In this document: positions 8,709-17,860 of the stretch, in pieces
Layout of the letters: each line of letters starts with the position of its first letter
Position numbering within the stretch: the stretch's first letter is position 1
Origin: Alteromonas gilva
GTDB lineage: Bacteria > Pseudomonadota > Gammaproteobacteria > Enterobacterales > Alteromonadaceae
DNA: 64,000 bases
Reading direction: 5' to 3'
Assembly (NCBI RefSeq): GCF_028595265.1
Contig: NZ_JAQQXP010000001.1
Location: 682,001-746,000 of the forward strand
Notes under the pieces: model-generated
The model's input: only the letters and a program-made list of their open reading frames with translations
What the model was told of the DNA's origin: nothing
Databases searched by the model: none
Program-made: the position numbers and the translations under genes

Positions 8709-9752
8709 ATGTTTAAAAAACTTCGAGGCATGTTCTCTAACGATCTGTCCATTGACCTCGGAACAGCTAATACGCTGATCTATGTGAAGGATCAGGGAAT
8801 TGTGCTGAATGAACCTTCCGTTGTTGCCATTCGTCAGGAACGCGCGGCTGGTCCCAAAAGTGTTGCCGCTGTGGGCGCAGAGGCCAAACGAATGCTGGGC
8901 CGAACGCCCGGCAACATCCGTGCAATCCGGCCTATGAAAGACGGCGTGATTGCTGACTTTTACGTGACCGAAAAAATGCTGCAGCATTTTATCAAGCAGG
9001 TGCACGATAATAACTTTTTACGCCCGAGTCCGCGCGTGCTGGTATGCGTTCCCTGTGGTTCAACCCAGGTTGAGCGTCGTGCTATCAAAGAGTCGGCGCT
9101 GGGCGCTGGTGCACGTGAAGTGTACCTCATCGACGAGCCTATGGCAGCGGCTATCGGCGCTGGTTTGCCAGTATCAGAGGCAACCGGTTCGATGGTGGTC
9201 GATATTGGTGGTGGTACAACGGAAGTCGCTATTATTTCCCTCAATGGTGTGGTGTATTCTTCATCTGTTCGTATTGGTGGGGATAAATTTGACGAAGCGA
9301 TTATCAATTACATCCGCCGTAATTTTGGCTCATTAATTGGTGAAGCAACGGCAGAACGCATCAAACATGAAATCGGCGCTGCCTACCCTGGCGAAGAAGT
9401 TCGCGAGATAGAAGTGCGTGGTCGCAACCTCGCTGAAGGTGTCCCCCGTGGTTTCATACTCAACTCCAATGAGATCCTCGAAGCGTTGCAAGAACCGCTG
9501 ACCGGCATTGTTTCGGCGGTTATGGTAGCGCTGGAGCAGTCACCTCCTGAGCTGGCGTCAGATATATCTGAACGTGGCATGGTGTTAACCGGTGGTGGCG
9601 CACTGCTTAAAGACTTAGATCGCTTATTAATGGAAGAAACCGGCATTCCGGTAGTGATTGCCGATGATCCTCTGACATGTGTGGCGCGTGGCGGAGGTAA
9701 AGCCTTCGACATGATCGACATGCATGGCGGTGACCTGTTTAGCTACGAGTAA
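8709..9752 (+). CDS. mreB: Rod shape-determining actin homologue MreB
   Basis: Bacterial actin that polymerises along the inner membrane and guides elongasome peptidoglycan synthesis. With the start at ATG 8709 (MFKKLRGMFSNDL) the product has 347 residues, the same as Escherichia coli MreB. The longer frame from 8640 adds a 23-residue extension that the family lacks. Nucleotide-binding signatures are intact: phosphate 1 SIDLGTANTLIYV (about residues 11-23), phosphate 2 VVDIGGGTTEVA, adenosine motif MVLTGGGALLKDL. The N-terminal amphipathic membrane-binding segment is MFKKLRGMF. It heads an mreB-mreC-mreD block; a hairpin before mreC may set relative expression. Confidence 0.98.
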   Translation: MFKKLRGMFSNDLSIDLGTANTLIYVKDQGIVLNEPSVVAIRQERAAGPKSVAAVGAEAKRMLGRTPGNIRAIRPMKDGVIADFYVTEKMLQHFIKQVHDNNFLRPSPRVLVCVPCGSTQVERRAIKESALGAGAREVYLIDEPMAAAIGAGLPVSEATGSMVVDIGGGTTEVAIISLNGVVYSSSVRIGGDKFDEAIINYIRRNFGSLIGEATAERIKHEIGAAYPGEEVREIEVRGRNLAEGVPRGFILNSNEILEALQEPLTGIVSAVMVALEQSPPELASDISERGMVLTGGGALLKDLDRLLMEETGIPVVIADDPLTCVARGGGKAFDMIDMHGGDLFSYE

Positions 9753-9757
9753 AAAAC

Positions 9758-9780
9758 AAGGCAACCCTCGCGGTTGCCTT
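9758..9780 (+). terminator. Hairpin between mreB and mreC
   Basis: Nine-bp perfect stem AAGGCAACC / GGTTGCCTT (9758-9766 and 9772-9780) with a CTCGC loop, starting six bases after the mreB stop and ending nine bases before the mreC ATG. The T-tract is weak (CTTG), so partial termination or mRNA stabilisation is more likely than full termination. It also occupies the place of the mreC ribosome-binding site. Confidence 0.7.
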
Positions 9781-9788
9781 CTTGCATT

Positions 9789-10655
9789 ATGGATACAATA
9801 TTCACTCGTGGTCTCTCGCTCAACTTTCGCTTGACATTAGCATTAGCAATGTCTGTCTTGCTGATCGTGTTAGATTACAAAATTGATGCGTTTTCAACGA
9901 CGCGGGTGTTTCTCAATTCTTTAGTCAGTCCGGTGCAATATTTGGCAAACCTGCCTGGTCAGTTATTAAATGTAAGCGCGCAGCGACTCACCTCGCAACA
10001 AGCATTAATTAGCGAGAATGAACAACTCACTAATCACATTTTAATGCTCAACGAACAATTGCAGCGTTTTGAGGTGCTCGAAAAAGAAAACAACGAGCTG
10101 CGTCGGCTTCTTGGCGCGCCGGTGCGTAAAGACATGCGAAAGATTGTGGCTGAACTCATGGCGGTGGATAACACCCCTTACAGTCAGCAGATTGTTATTA
10201 ATAAAGGCGCTATCGATGGCGTTTACCTTGGCCAGGCGGTCCTCGATGAACTGGGTATTGTCGGGCAGGTTATGGAAGTGGGTACAACCAACAGCCGGGT
10301 ATTGTTAATCAGCGATGTTACCCACTCTATCCCGGTCCGCTCAGTTCGCAATAACAGTCGCTTTATTGCTACCGGCGCTGGTGTTATTGACGAGCTTTAC
10401 CTTACGCATGTGTCCCACAGTACCGACGTGGAGGTGGGCGATGTGTTAGTGTCATCGGGTCTGGGCAAGGTGTTTCCGGAAGGGTACCCGGTTGCTGAGG
10501 TGACCCAGGTACTGCGTGATGAATCACGGCCGTTTGCGCAGGTGACGGTTGTTCCCCGGGCGCACTTAAACCGGTTGAAGTACCTGCTGTTATTGTGGCC
10601 GGAAACAGCACCGACCGACCCTGAACCTAGCGAAGAAGACCAGTCGGATGATTAA
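9789..10655 (+). CDS. mreC: Rod shape-determining protein MreC
   Basis: Periplasmic scaffold of the elongasome linking MreB/MreD to PBP2. ATG 9789 gives MDTIFTRGLSLNFRL, matching the usual MreC start; the longer frame starts at TTG inside the hairpin. One membrane helix spans about residues 16-34, a coiled coil follows (about 65-112, ISENEQLTNHILMLNEQL), then the two beta-barrel MreC domains up to about 265. The C-terminal tail is acidic and Pro-rich (PTDPEPSEEDQSDD). Length is 288 residues. It overlaps mreD by eight bases. No good ribosome-binding site is visible, in line with control through the adjacent hairpin. Confidence 0.96.
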   Translation: MDTIFTRGLSLNFRLTLALAMSVLLIVLDYKIDAFSTTRVFLNSLVSPVQYLANLPGQLLNVSAQRLTSQQALISENEQLTNHILMLNEQLQRFEVLEKENNELRRLLGAPVRKDMRKIVAELMAVDNTPYSQQIVINKGAIDGVYLGQAVLDELGIVGQVMEVGTTNSRVLLISDVTHSIPVRSVRNNSRFIATGAGVIDELYLTHVSHSTDVEVGDVLVSSGLGKVFPEGYPVAEVTQVLRDESRPFAQVTVVPRAHLNRLKYLLLLWPETAPTDPEPSEEDQSDD

Positions 10656-11127
10656 AGTACGTCACTACGCTATTGCGCTCTCTCTGCTGGTGGCAATGGT
10701 TTTTCAGATCATTCCGGTACCGGTTCAGGTTGACCTTTATCGACCGGACTGGGTGTTGATTGTGTTGTCGTACTGGGTGATGGCGTTACCGCACCGGGCC
10801 AATGTGGGGGTCGCTTTTGTCAGTGGACTGGCGTTGGATCTGCTGTTGGGCACTGCTATGGGGGTGCACAGCTTTGCCCTGAGTGTCTCGATATACGTGC
10901 TGGCCGCCAATTACCAGCGCCTGCGTAACTACTCTGTCTGGCAACAGGCAATTATTATCGGGGTTATCTCGGCACTGTATCACTCCTTATTGTATTGGTT
11001 GTTACGGTTACTCACAGATGTAGCCTTTAGATTTGAAGAGTTGTGGCCAGTGCTCACCTCGATGGCTTTGTGGCCCTGGATGTTCTGGCTATTACGTAAA
11101 GTAAGACGCCAATTGAGGATTACATGA
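10648..11127 (+). CDS. mreD: Rod shape-determining membrane protein MreD
   Basis: Integral membrane partner of MreC in the elongasome. The 159-residue sequence has about five membrane helices (residues 7-25, 32-46, 51-70, 72-90, 100-120 and a last one near 133-150). Family features include YRPDWVLIVLSYWVMALPHR and GLALDLLLGTAMGVHSFAL. It overlaps mreC by eight bases and its stop codon overlaps the maf start by four, so translation is coupled across the three genes. The length matches the family (about 160). Confidence 0.95.
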   Translation: MIKVRHYAIALSLLVAMVFQIIPVPVQVDLYRPDWVLIVLSYWVMALPHRANVGVAFVSGLALDLLLGTAMGVHSFALSVSIYVLAANYQRLRNYSVWQQAIIIGVISALYHSLLYWLLRLLTDVAFRFEELWPVLTSMALWPWMFWLLRKVRRQLRIT

Positions 11128-11705
11128 ATCAACTGCGTGAGCTGACACTGGCTTCTGCGTCGCCGCGGCGCGCCGAACTTTTAACCCAGATTGGTGTCGA
11201 ATTTACTAAGCGACCGGTAGACTTAGACGAGTCTGCATTACCAGCCGAGCGGCCCTCTGAACTGGTAATGCGCTTAGCGGGTGCCAAGGCGAAGGCGGCG
11301 GCTAAACTGCTGCAAAGTACAAACAATGTAATACTTGCCTCCGATACGATAGTGGTACTTGATGATGAGGCGCTGGGTAAACCGGTGGATTTTGCTCATG
11401 CCAGACAGATGCTGTCTTCTTTAAGCGGTCGTTCGCATCAGGTGCTAACCGCGATTAGTGTGAAGGACGCATCCCGCCAAAAAACGGTGTGTGTGGCGAC
11501 CGATGTTCACTTTGCCACATTAAGCGATGAGGATATCGAGCAATACTGGGCCACTGGTGAGCCGGCAGATAAAGCCGGTGCCTATGGTATTCAGGGCATT
11601 GCGGGTCAGTTTGTTCGCTCTATTGGGGGCAGTTACAGTGCGGTGGTCGGTTTGCCGCTTTATGAAACCGTGCAGTTGCTGAAAGAGTTTGAGGTTATTA
11701 AATGA
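11124..11705 (+). CDS. maf: Maf-family nucleoside triphosphate pyrophosphatase (YhdE type)
   Basis: Hydrolyses dTTP/UTP and modified pyrimidine nucleotides to the monophosphate, a house-cleaning role sometimes linked to division arrest. The signature LASASPRRAELL stands at residues 8-19, and SDTIVVLDDEALGKP (about 72-86) contains the catalytic Asp. KAGAYGIQGIAGQFV and GSYSAVVGLPLY are the family C-terminal motifs. At 193 residues it matches YhdE/MafA. The context between mreD and rng is the same as in Escherichia coli. It overlaps both neighbours by four bases. Confidence 0.96.
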   Translation: MNQLRELTLASASPRRAELLTQIGVEFTKRPVDLDESALPAERPSELVMRLAGAKAKAAAKLLQSTNNVILASDTIVVLDDEALGKPVDFAHARQMLSSLSGRSHQVLTAISVKDASRQKTVCVATDVHFATLSDEDIEQYWATGEPADKAGAYGIQGIAGQFVRSIGGSYSAVVGLPLYETVQLLKEFEVIK

Positions 11706-13168
11706 GCGCAGAATTACTGATTAACGTTACACCATCGGAGTCTCGTGTGGCGCTGATCGAAAATGGTATTCTGCAAGAAGTACACGTTGAACGTCACACC
11801 AAACGTGGTCTGGTGGGTAATATTTATCGCGGTAAAGTGAGCCGGGTATTGCCCGGTATGCAAGCCGCTTTCGTTGACATCGGCCTCGACAAAGCCGCGT
11901 TTTTACACGCCTCCGATATTGTAATTCACAATGAAGTGGTGGGTGAAGTATCAACCAGCCATATTGAAAAGCATGATATTCGCGACCTGGTGCGTGATGG
12001 CCAGGACATTGTGGTGCAAGTGGTGAAGGATCCCATCGGTACCAAAGGTGCACGCCTGACAACCGACATTACCATTCCGTCGCGCTATCTGGTATTTATG
12101 CCGAGCGTCACCCACGTGGGTGTGTCCCAGCGCATCGAAGATGAAAAAGAGCGCGAACGCCTCAAAGAGCTGGTTGCCGAGTTCTGTGACGAGGAAGGCG
12201 GTTTTATTCTGCGCACGGCCGCAGAAGGCGTCAGTCAGCCTGAACTAAAAGCTGACGCTGCGTTTTTACGTCGCTTATGGAGCAAAATACAGCAGCGCCT
12301 CAAGAAGAGAAAATCCCATGTGCTGTATGAGGATTTACCCCTGGCGCGCCGGGTGTTGCGCGACTTTGTGGGTACCGAACTCGACCGTATCCGCATTGAC
12401 TCAAATTTATCGCATCAGGAACTAAGCCTGTTTACCAAAGAATACGTGCCGGAAATGCACCGTAAGCTTGAGTACTACCCGGGTGAACGGCCTATTTTTG
12501 ATCTTAACGACGTTGAGAACGAAATGCAGCGGGCCCTGGAGCGCCGTGTCGATCTAAAATCCGGCGGCTATTTGATCATTGATCAAACCGAAGCAATGAC
12601 CACCATCGATATCAATACCGGCGCCTTTGTTGGCCACCGTAATCTCGAAGAAACCATTTTTAATACCAATATCGAAGCCACACTGGCCATTGCCCGTCAG
12701 TTACGTCTGCGTAACTTAGGCGGCATGATCCTGATTGATTTTATCGATATGACCAACGCCGATCATAAGCGTCGGGTGTTGAGTAGTCTTGAGGCGGCAA
12801 CCGCCAAAGACCGGGCTAAAATTAATATTCATGGCTTTACGTCGCTGGGGTTAGTTGAAATGACCCGTAAACGTACCCGCGAGAGTCTGGAACATATTCT
12901 GTGCAGCGACTGTCCGGTCTGCAAAGGTCGTGGGTCCGTTAAGACTATCGAAACCATTTGCTTTGAAATCATGCGCGAAATCGTGCGGGTGAACCGCGCC
13001 TACGATGCGGATATGTTTGTTGTTTACGCCGCGCCAATTGTGGTTGACTACCTGTTAGGTGAAGAGTCACACATGCTGGCCGAATTGGAAGTCTTCGTTT
13101 CTAAACAAATAAAAGTACAAACAGAAACCTTGTACAACCAGGACAAATACGATGTGGTAATGATGTGA
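11702..13168 (+). CDS. rng: Ribonuclease G
   Basis: Endoribonuclease of the RNase E/G family that matures the 5' end of 16S rRNA and starts decay of some mRNAs. An S1 RNA-binding domain covers about residues 38-130 (GNIYRGKVSRVLPGMQAAFVDIG is typical). The catalytic core includes TTIDINTGAFVG and ILIDFIDM, which hold the magnesium-binding aspartates. The Zn-link motif is CPVCKGRG (about 401). Length 488 residues equals the usual RNase G size and lacks the RNase E scaffold tail. It overlaps maf by four bases and yhdP by four. Confidence 0.97.
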   Translation: MSAELLINVTPSESRVALIENGILQEVHVERHTKRGLVGNIYRGKVSRVLPGMQAAFVDIGLDKAAFLHASDIVIHNEVVGEVSTSHIEKHDIRDLVRDGQDIVVQVVKDPIGTKGARLTTDITIPSRYLVFMPSVTHVGVSQRIEDEKERERLKELVAEFCDEEGGFILRTAAEGVSQPELKADAAFLRRLWSKIQQRLKKRKSHVLYEDLPLARRVLRDFVGTELDRIRIDSNLSHQELSLFTKEYVPEMHRKLEYYPGERPIFDLNDVENEMQRALERRVDLKSGGYLIIDQTEAMTTIDINTGAFVGHRNLEETIFNTNIEATLAIARQLRLRNLGGMILIDFIDMTNADHKRRVLSSLEAATAKDRAKINIHGFTSLGLVEMTRKRTRESLEHILCSDCPVCKGRGSVKTIETICFEIMREIVRVNRAYDADMFVVYAAPIVVDYLLGEESHMLAELEVFVSKQIKVQTETLYNQDKYDVVMM

Positions 13169-16100
13169 ACCGCCCCCTGATTATCGCCACTTATATTGTT
13201 AAAAAACTTTGGCTGATATTTGCCATTGTGCTGGTTATGTTTGCGGTTTTAGTCAGCGCATTACGCTATACGCTGCCCTATCTCGATGAAGAGAAACAGC
13301 TGCTGGAAGACTACCTGAGCGATCAGTACGGCATTCAGCTTACCATAGACAGCCTGTCTGCCGCCTGGCAGGGCACCGGTCCGAGCATCGTGTTAAATGG
13401 CGTTAAGTTTTTGCAGGGCGATTTGTCGCCGGTGGAACTGCGCCTTGAGCAGGTCTACGTCGAAGTTGATTTCTGGCAGTCAATTCAACAACGAGAGTTA
13501 TCCTCCAAACGTTTCGATTTAGTCGGTCTGCATGCACAAATCGATACGCAACGCATAGAAAAAAGCGGCGAGGGCGAGTTTCCTATCGTTGAGGCGCTGC
13601 GCAGTCTGTTTTTGGATCAGTTGCAGAGCTTCTCACTGCGTAATGGTGAAGTTACCCTGGTGACACCGGAGGAAGAGCAGGTAATTGAGTTGTCCCAGCT
13701 ATTCTGGGTAAACAAAGACGAGCGACACCAGGGACGCGGAGAAATCCGGGTGCAGGATCTCACTAATAACTCAGCCTCTTTTGTACTGGATCTCTATGGT
13801 AAAAAAACAGATTTGTCCGGCACCTTATACGCCAAAGGCGAAGCGCTGGATATTTCTCCCTGGGTCAGTGCGTGGCTGCCAACGAATTCTCCGGTTAAGC
13901 ATAGCCGCGGCAATTTTGAATTCTGGGCCCAGCTAGACAGTAGCGAAGTCAGTGCTATTCAGATTGAATTTGCCGACAGTGATATAGCATGGCAACTTCC
14001 CGAAGAAGACCATATTTTAGAGACCCAAATTCGTGGCGGCAGTATTCAGGCTTTACCTACTGCGTCGGGTTGGTCATTACGGGTCGATCAGCTTACTCTG
14101 CAGGCAGATAACAATACCCTTATTACCGATTTAGTTGGCCAACTTGATCACAATGGCAACGTTATTGTGAATACCGTTAAGCCACTTACCCTGTCCCCAA
14201 TACTGGCCATGACCCCCATATTTACCGGTGGCGATAAACTATTAAAAACCTTAAGTCCAAGCGCTGAGCTGGCCACTTTGCAATTGCAGTGGCAGCAAAA
14301 GCAACTTTCCGTGGCGGCTAAAGTCTTCGATATGCAGTGGCAACAAAGTGGTCATTTGCCAGGTGTGAATTCACTCGATGGTGATTTTTACTGGTACCAA
14401 AACCAGGGCGTACTGGAGCTTGATGGCAGCGGGGTTGAACTGGCTATAGACGGTCTGCTGCCAAATGATTTAACGCTGGATGCCATGCACGGCAAAGCCT
14501 ATATCTATGCGACTGCTCCGGGAGACTGGGTGTTGGAAGTCGACGATTTGCAGCTCAGCAGTGCGCTGGTAAATCTGTCCCAATCCATGCGTTATGAATT
14601 TGGCAGTGACTTATTCATCGCAGCGCTCAATGTTGGTAGCATGCCATTGTCAAAGGTGCCTGAGCTATTCCCGGAAGACTATATGGGCAGCAATACAGTC
14701 AGCTATTTGCGCCGGGCGTTTAGCGGTGACGGGCAGGTAGAGCGGGCCAGTATATTGTGGTATGGCAACCCCGGGCAGTTTCCATTCGCCGATGGACAAG
14801 GGATCTTTCAGGCCGCGGTAGAGGTCAGCGATGCCGAATTTACGTTTGCGCGGGAGTGGCCAGCACTGTCGGAACTGGACATGCGGCTGCTGTTTGAAAA
14901 CGAAGCGCTGATAATGACCAGCGAGGCGTCTACCCTGCACGGCATTGCCTTGTCGGATCTTCGCGCCGTTATTCCCCGGTTGGCAGGTTCGTCGGTACTG
15001 ACTATTGACGCAAAGGGCGCCGGGACAGGTAAACAGTTAGCCAGTCTGATGCTGCAATCGAGTTTACAAAACTCGTTAGGGAAAGTGCTTTCTGAGGATG
15101 TTAAGGTGAGTGGACCACTCACCAGTGATATAAAACTGGAAATTCCGCTTAACGGCAGCAATGTGCAGGCTTCAGGGGTGGCTGCATTGCCGGGCAATAC
15201 GGTCAATATTAGCAGTCTCGACTTAACCTTTGCCGATGTTACCGGCGAGGTTGCGTTTACCAATGCGGCAATTACTATTGATGCGTTATCGGCCAGCTTG
15301 TTTGAGCAGCCGGTTACGGTAAACCTCTCCGGAGTGCAGCAGGACAGTGACTATTTGCTCGACATGGCCGTGGACGCAAACTGGCGGGTACAACCGCTGA
15401 TAGCGCAGTTGCTGCCCTCTTACGGTAAATACCTGGCAGGCGCGGCAAGCTGGCAAAGCGATATTTCAGTGACCCTGGGCGCAGACGGCTTTGAATATAC
15501 GGCCAGTATGACCAGTGATTTACTTGGCGTAGCGTCAACCCTACCAGCGCCTTTTACCAAAAGCAGCGAGCAACCCAGGGAGCTTGAGGTACGCGTCAAA
15601 GGCAATACGGACACCTCGGGTATTAACCTTAATATCGGCTCAGAAGTTCAGTTTACCGGCGTATTGCCCCATGCTGAAAAACAATTTTCGCGTGCGCACC
15701 TGGCATTGGGTAACAGTGGTGTTGTGGGCCTGGGCACCGGCTTTAATATATCTGCTGCCCTGGAGCAGGTGGATCTGTCTCAGTGGTATCAGGCAATAGC
15801 TTTATTGGTTAATGACCTGCCAACCACCACGGTACAGGATAGCCGTAAGTCACCACCGGTATTTACTGTACCGCAACGTATTTTTGTCGAAACGGCCAAT
15901 CTGGTTATCGCCGGGCAAACCCTGACCGATGTCACGCTTTCGGCCCGGCAGCAAAATAGTAACTGGTTATTAAACGTGGTTTCTTCTCAGGCCACCGCGC
16001 AGGTTAAGCTTTTTGAAGACTGGTTAGAGCGCGGCATTGATGTCGATGCCGACTTTATTCGCTTAACGCAGTGGCACACTGACGATGACCAGCAGGGGCC

Positions 16101-17040
16101 GGTTGGCGAGCAGTTACAACCCGACTCGCTGCCGCCAATTCGTTTTCAGTGTGGTTCCTGCGTTATTCTCGATAAAGACTTTGGAGCTGTCGATCTTGAA
16201 GTCACCCGCGCTCAGCACGGACTGCAATTAACGCGCCTGGCTGCAACCAACAATTTTGGTGAACTGCGTGCCACGGGCACGTGGTTAAAAACCGATGAAG
16301 CAGGCTCGCGAACGCACTTTGAAGGTGATATCAACAGCGACAATATTGGCGGAATGTTAGCCGGATTGGGCGTTAACTCGGGGATTAAGGATTCTCATGC
16401 AGACATCGAATTTAACCTTGATTGGAATAGCTCGCCATTTAACTTCACCTTTGACAGCCTAAATGGCTCTGTTAGCACCGAGTTAACCGACGGCTATCTG
16501 ACGCAGGTGAGTGACAAAGGCTCGCGTATTTTTACATTGTTTAGCCTCAACTCGCTCATTCGTAAGCTTAGCCTCGACTTTCGTGATGTGTTTGCACAAG
16601 GTTTCTTTTATGACGATATAAAAGGCAGTCTGGACATCGTTGACGGTGTGGCCAGCACGTCTGATACGGTGGTTGATGGTGGCGCCGGTGAAATAGTGAT
16701 TAACGGCTACACCAACCTTGAGCAGCAAACCTTGAACTACAATGTGAGTTTTACGCCTAATGTCACCGGCAATTTGCCATTTTTGGTGTACTTTATGGCG
16801 AATCCGCCGACCGCATTGGCAGCATTGGCTCTGGATCAGGTGTTGACGTCAGCGAAAGTCATCTCTAATGTGAATTACCGAATAACCGGCACCCTGGATG
16901 ACCCGCAACTTGAAGAGGTCGGTCGCGATAGCACCGAAATTGAGCTTCCTGCACAGCAAAGGGAGACGCAGCCTGAGGTCATTGATGGCGTACCAGTGCA
17001 ACCTGATAACCCGGAGGAACCTGACAATGCCGACAGTTAA
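13165..17040 (+). CDS. yhdP: YhdP-family AsmA-like envelope protein
   Basis: A 1291-residue inner-membrane-anchored protein with a long periplasmic beta-rich body. YhdP, TamB and YdbH form bridges thought to carry phospholipid to the outer membrane. One membrane helix is at about residues 11-33 (KKLWLIFAIVLVMFAVLVSAL). The family start QYGIQLTIDSLSAAWQGTGPS follows, and the C-terminal AsmA-like region shows GELRATGTW, LNGSVSTELTDGYL, FSLNSLIRKLSLDFRDVF and GEIVINGYTNL. The start is GTG 13165, overlapping the rng stop. The tail is rich in Glu/Pro/Gln. The length fits the family (about 1266 in E. coli). Confidence 0.93.
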   Translation: MNRPLIIATYIVKKLWLIFAIVLVMFAVLVSALRYTLPYLDEEKQLLEDYLSDQYGIQLTIDSLSAAWQGTGPSIVLNGVKFLQGDLSPVELRLEQVYVEVDFWQSIQQRELSSKRFDLVGLHAQIDTQRIEKSGEGEFPIVEALRSLFLDQLQSFSLRNGEVTLVTPEEEQVIELSQLFWVNKDERHQGRGEIRVQDLTNNSASFVLDLYGKKTDLSGTLYAKGEALDISPWVSAWLPTNSPVKHSRGNFEFWAQLDSSEVSAIQIEFADSDIAWQLPEEDHILETQIRGGSIQALPTASGWSLRVDQLTLQADNNTLITDLVGQLDHNGNVIVNTVKPLTLSPILAMTPIFTGGDKLLKTLSPSAELATLQLQWQQKQLSVAAKVFDMQWQQSGHLPGVNSLDGDFYWYQNQGVLELDGSGVELAIDGLLPNDLTLDAMHGKAYIYATAPGDWVLEVDDLQLSSALVNLSQSMRYEFGSDLFIAALNVGSMPLSKVPELFPEDYMGSNTVSYLRRAFSGDGQVERASILWYGNPGQFPFADGQGIFQAAVEVSDAEFTFAREWPALSELDMRLLFENEALIMTSEASTLHGIALSDLRAVIPRLAGSSVLTIDAKGAGTGKQLASLMLQSSLQNSLGKVLSEDVKVSGPLTSDIKLEIPLNGSNVQASGVAALPGNTVNISSLDLTFADVTGEVAFTNAAITIDALSASLFEQPVTVNLSGVQQDSDYLLDMAVDANWRVQPLIAQLLPSYGKYLAGAASWQSDISVTLGADGFEYTASMTSDLLGVASTLPAPFTKSSEQPRELEVRVKGNTDTSGINLNIGSEVQFTGVLPHAEKQFSRAHLALGNSGVVGLGTGFNISAALEQVDLSQWYQAIALLVNDLPTTTVQDSRKSPPVFTVPQRIFVETANLVIAGQTLTDVTLSARQQNSNWLLNVVSSQATAQVKLFEDWLERGIDVDADFIRLTQWHTDDDQQGPVGEQLQPDSLPPIRFQCGSCVILDKDFGAVDLEVTRAQHGLQLTRLAATNNFGELRATGTWLKTDEAGSRTHFEGDINSDNIGGMLAGLGVNSGIKDSHADIEFNLDWNSSPFNFTFDSLNGSVSTELTDGYLTQVSDKGSRIFTLFSLNSLIRKLSLDFRDVFAQGFFYDDIKGSLDIVDGVASTSDTVVDGGAGEIVINGYTNLEQQTLNYNVSFTPNVTGNLPFLVYFMANPPTALAALALDQVLTSAKVISNVNYRITGTLDDPQLEEVGRDSTEIELPAQQRETQPEVIDGVPVQPDNPEEPDNADS

Positions 17041-17860
17041 TCTAGTGGCTTTGCAAATGACATCCGGACCGGATGTCGACACCAACCTTGAGTTTGTAGA
17101 GACACAATTGGCCAGCGCGGATCTGCCCGCCAACTCGGTGGTGGTGTTACCTGAGTGTTTTGTTTGCTTTGGTACACGTGACGGATTCTTACTCACGATC
17201 GCGGAACAACCGGGGCAGGGCGCAATACAAGAGCGCTTATCTGCCATGGCCGCCCGGTATCGTTGCTATTTAGTTGCGGGGACCATGCCCGCCCAAAGCG
17301 CCAGCCCCGACAAGTTTACCGCCAGTTGCTTTGTTTACGGCCCCAACGGCGATGAGCTTGATTGTTATCAGAAAATTCACTTATTTGATGCAGCAATTGC
17401 CGATAACACCAAAGCGTATAAAGAGTCTAAGTATACCCAGGCGGGTGAACGCGTTGTCGTCATTGATACTGACGTTGGTCGCATTGGTGTGGCGGTGTGC
17501 TATGATGTGCGCTTTCCGGGGCTGTTCAATGCCATGGGCGAGATTGATATTTTAGTCTTACCGGCTGCGTTTACGCAAGTCACCGGGGCTGCCCACTGGC
17601 ATACGTTATTGCGTGCCAGAGCAATTGAAAAGCAGTGCTATGTGGTCGCTGCGGGTCAAACCGGTACGCATGAGAACGGCCGGGAAACCTATGGCCACAG
17701 CCTGATTTATTCGCCCTGGGGTGATTTATTGGCCGAGCGGCCGTCTGCGCCTGGGCTCGTTCACCAAACCGTATCGTTAGCGGATATCAAAAAATACCAG
17801 CAGGCCATGCCACTGGCTCAACATAATCGTTTCAGGAGTCACATTGATAAATCAAGTTGA
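17027..17860 (+). CDS. Carbon-nitrogen hydrolase (nitrilase superfamily)
   Basis: Amidase-type hydrolase of the Nit/omega-amidase branch. The Glu-Lys-Cys triad is intact: Glu in VVLPECFVCFG, Lys in YQKIHLFD, Cys in VAVCYDVRFPGL. The start is ATG 17027 (MPTVNLVALQMTSG) with GGAGG nine bases upstream, giving 277 residues; the longer frame from 16898 lies inside yhdP. The closest known relatives at this position (yhdP-nitrilase-tldD) are Nit1-like deaminated-glutathione amidases, so hydrolysis of deaminated glutathione is a reasonable guess. It overlaps yhdP by 14 bases and tldD by 17. Confidence 0.93.
   Translation: MPTVNLVALQMTSGPDVDTNLEFVETQLASADLPANSVVVLPECFVCFGTRDGFLLTIAEQPGQGAIQERLSAMAARYRCYLVAGTMPAQSASPDKFTASCFVYGPNGDELDCYQKIHLFDAAIADNTKAYKESKYTQAGERVVVIDTDVGRIGVAVCYDVRFPGLFNAMGEIDILVLPAAFTQVTGAAHWHTLLRARAIEKQCYVVAAGQTGTHENGRETYGHSLIYSPWGDLLAERPSAPGLVHQTVSLADIKKYQQAMPLAQHNRFRSHIDKSS

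Noticed and set aside
16898..17026. Upstream extension of the nitrilase frame
   Set aside because: It overlaps yhdP; the GGAGG site and the family N-terminus support ATG 17027.
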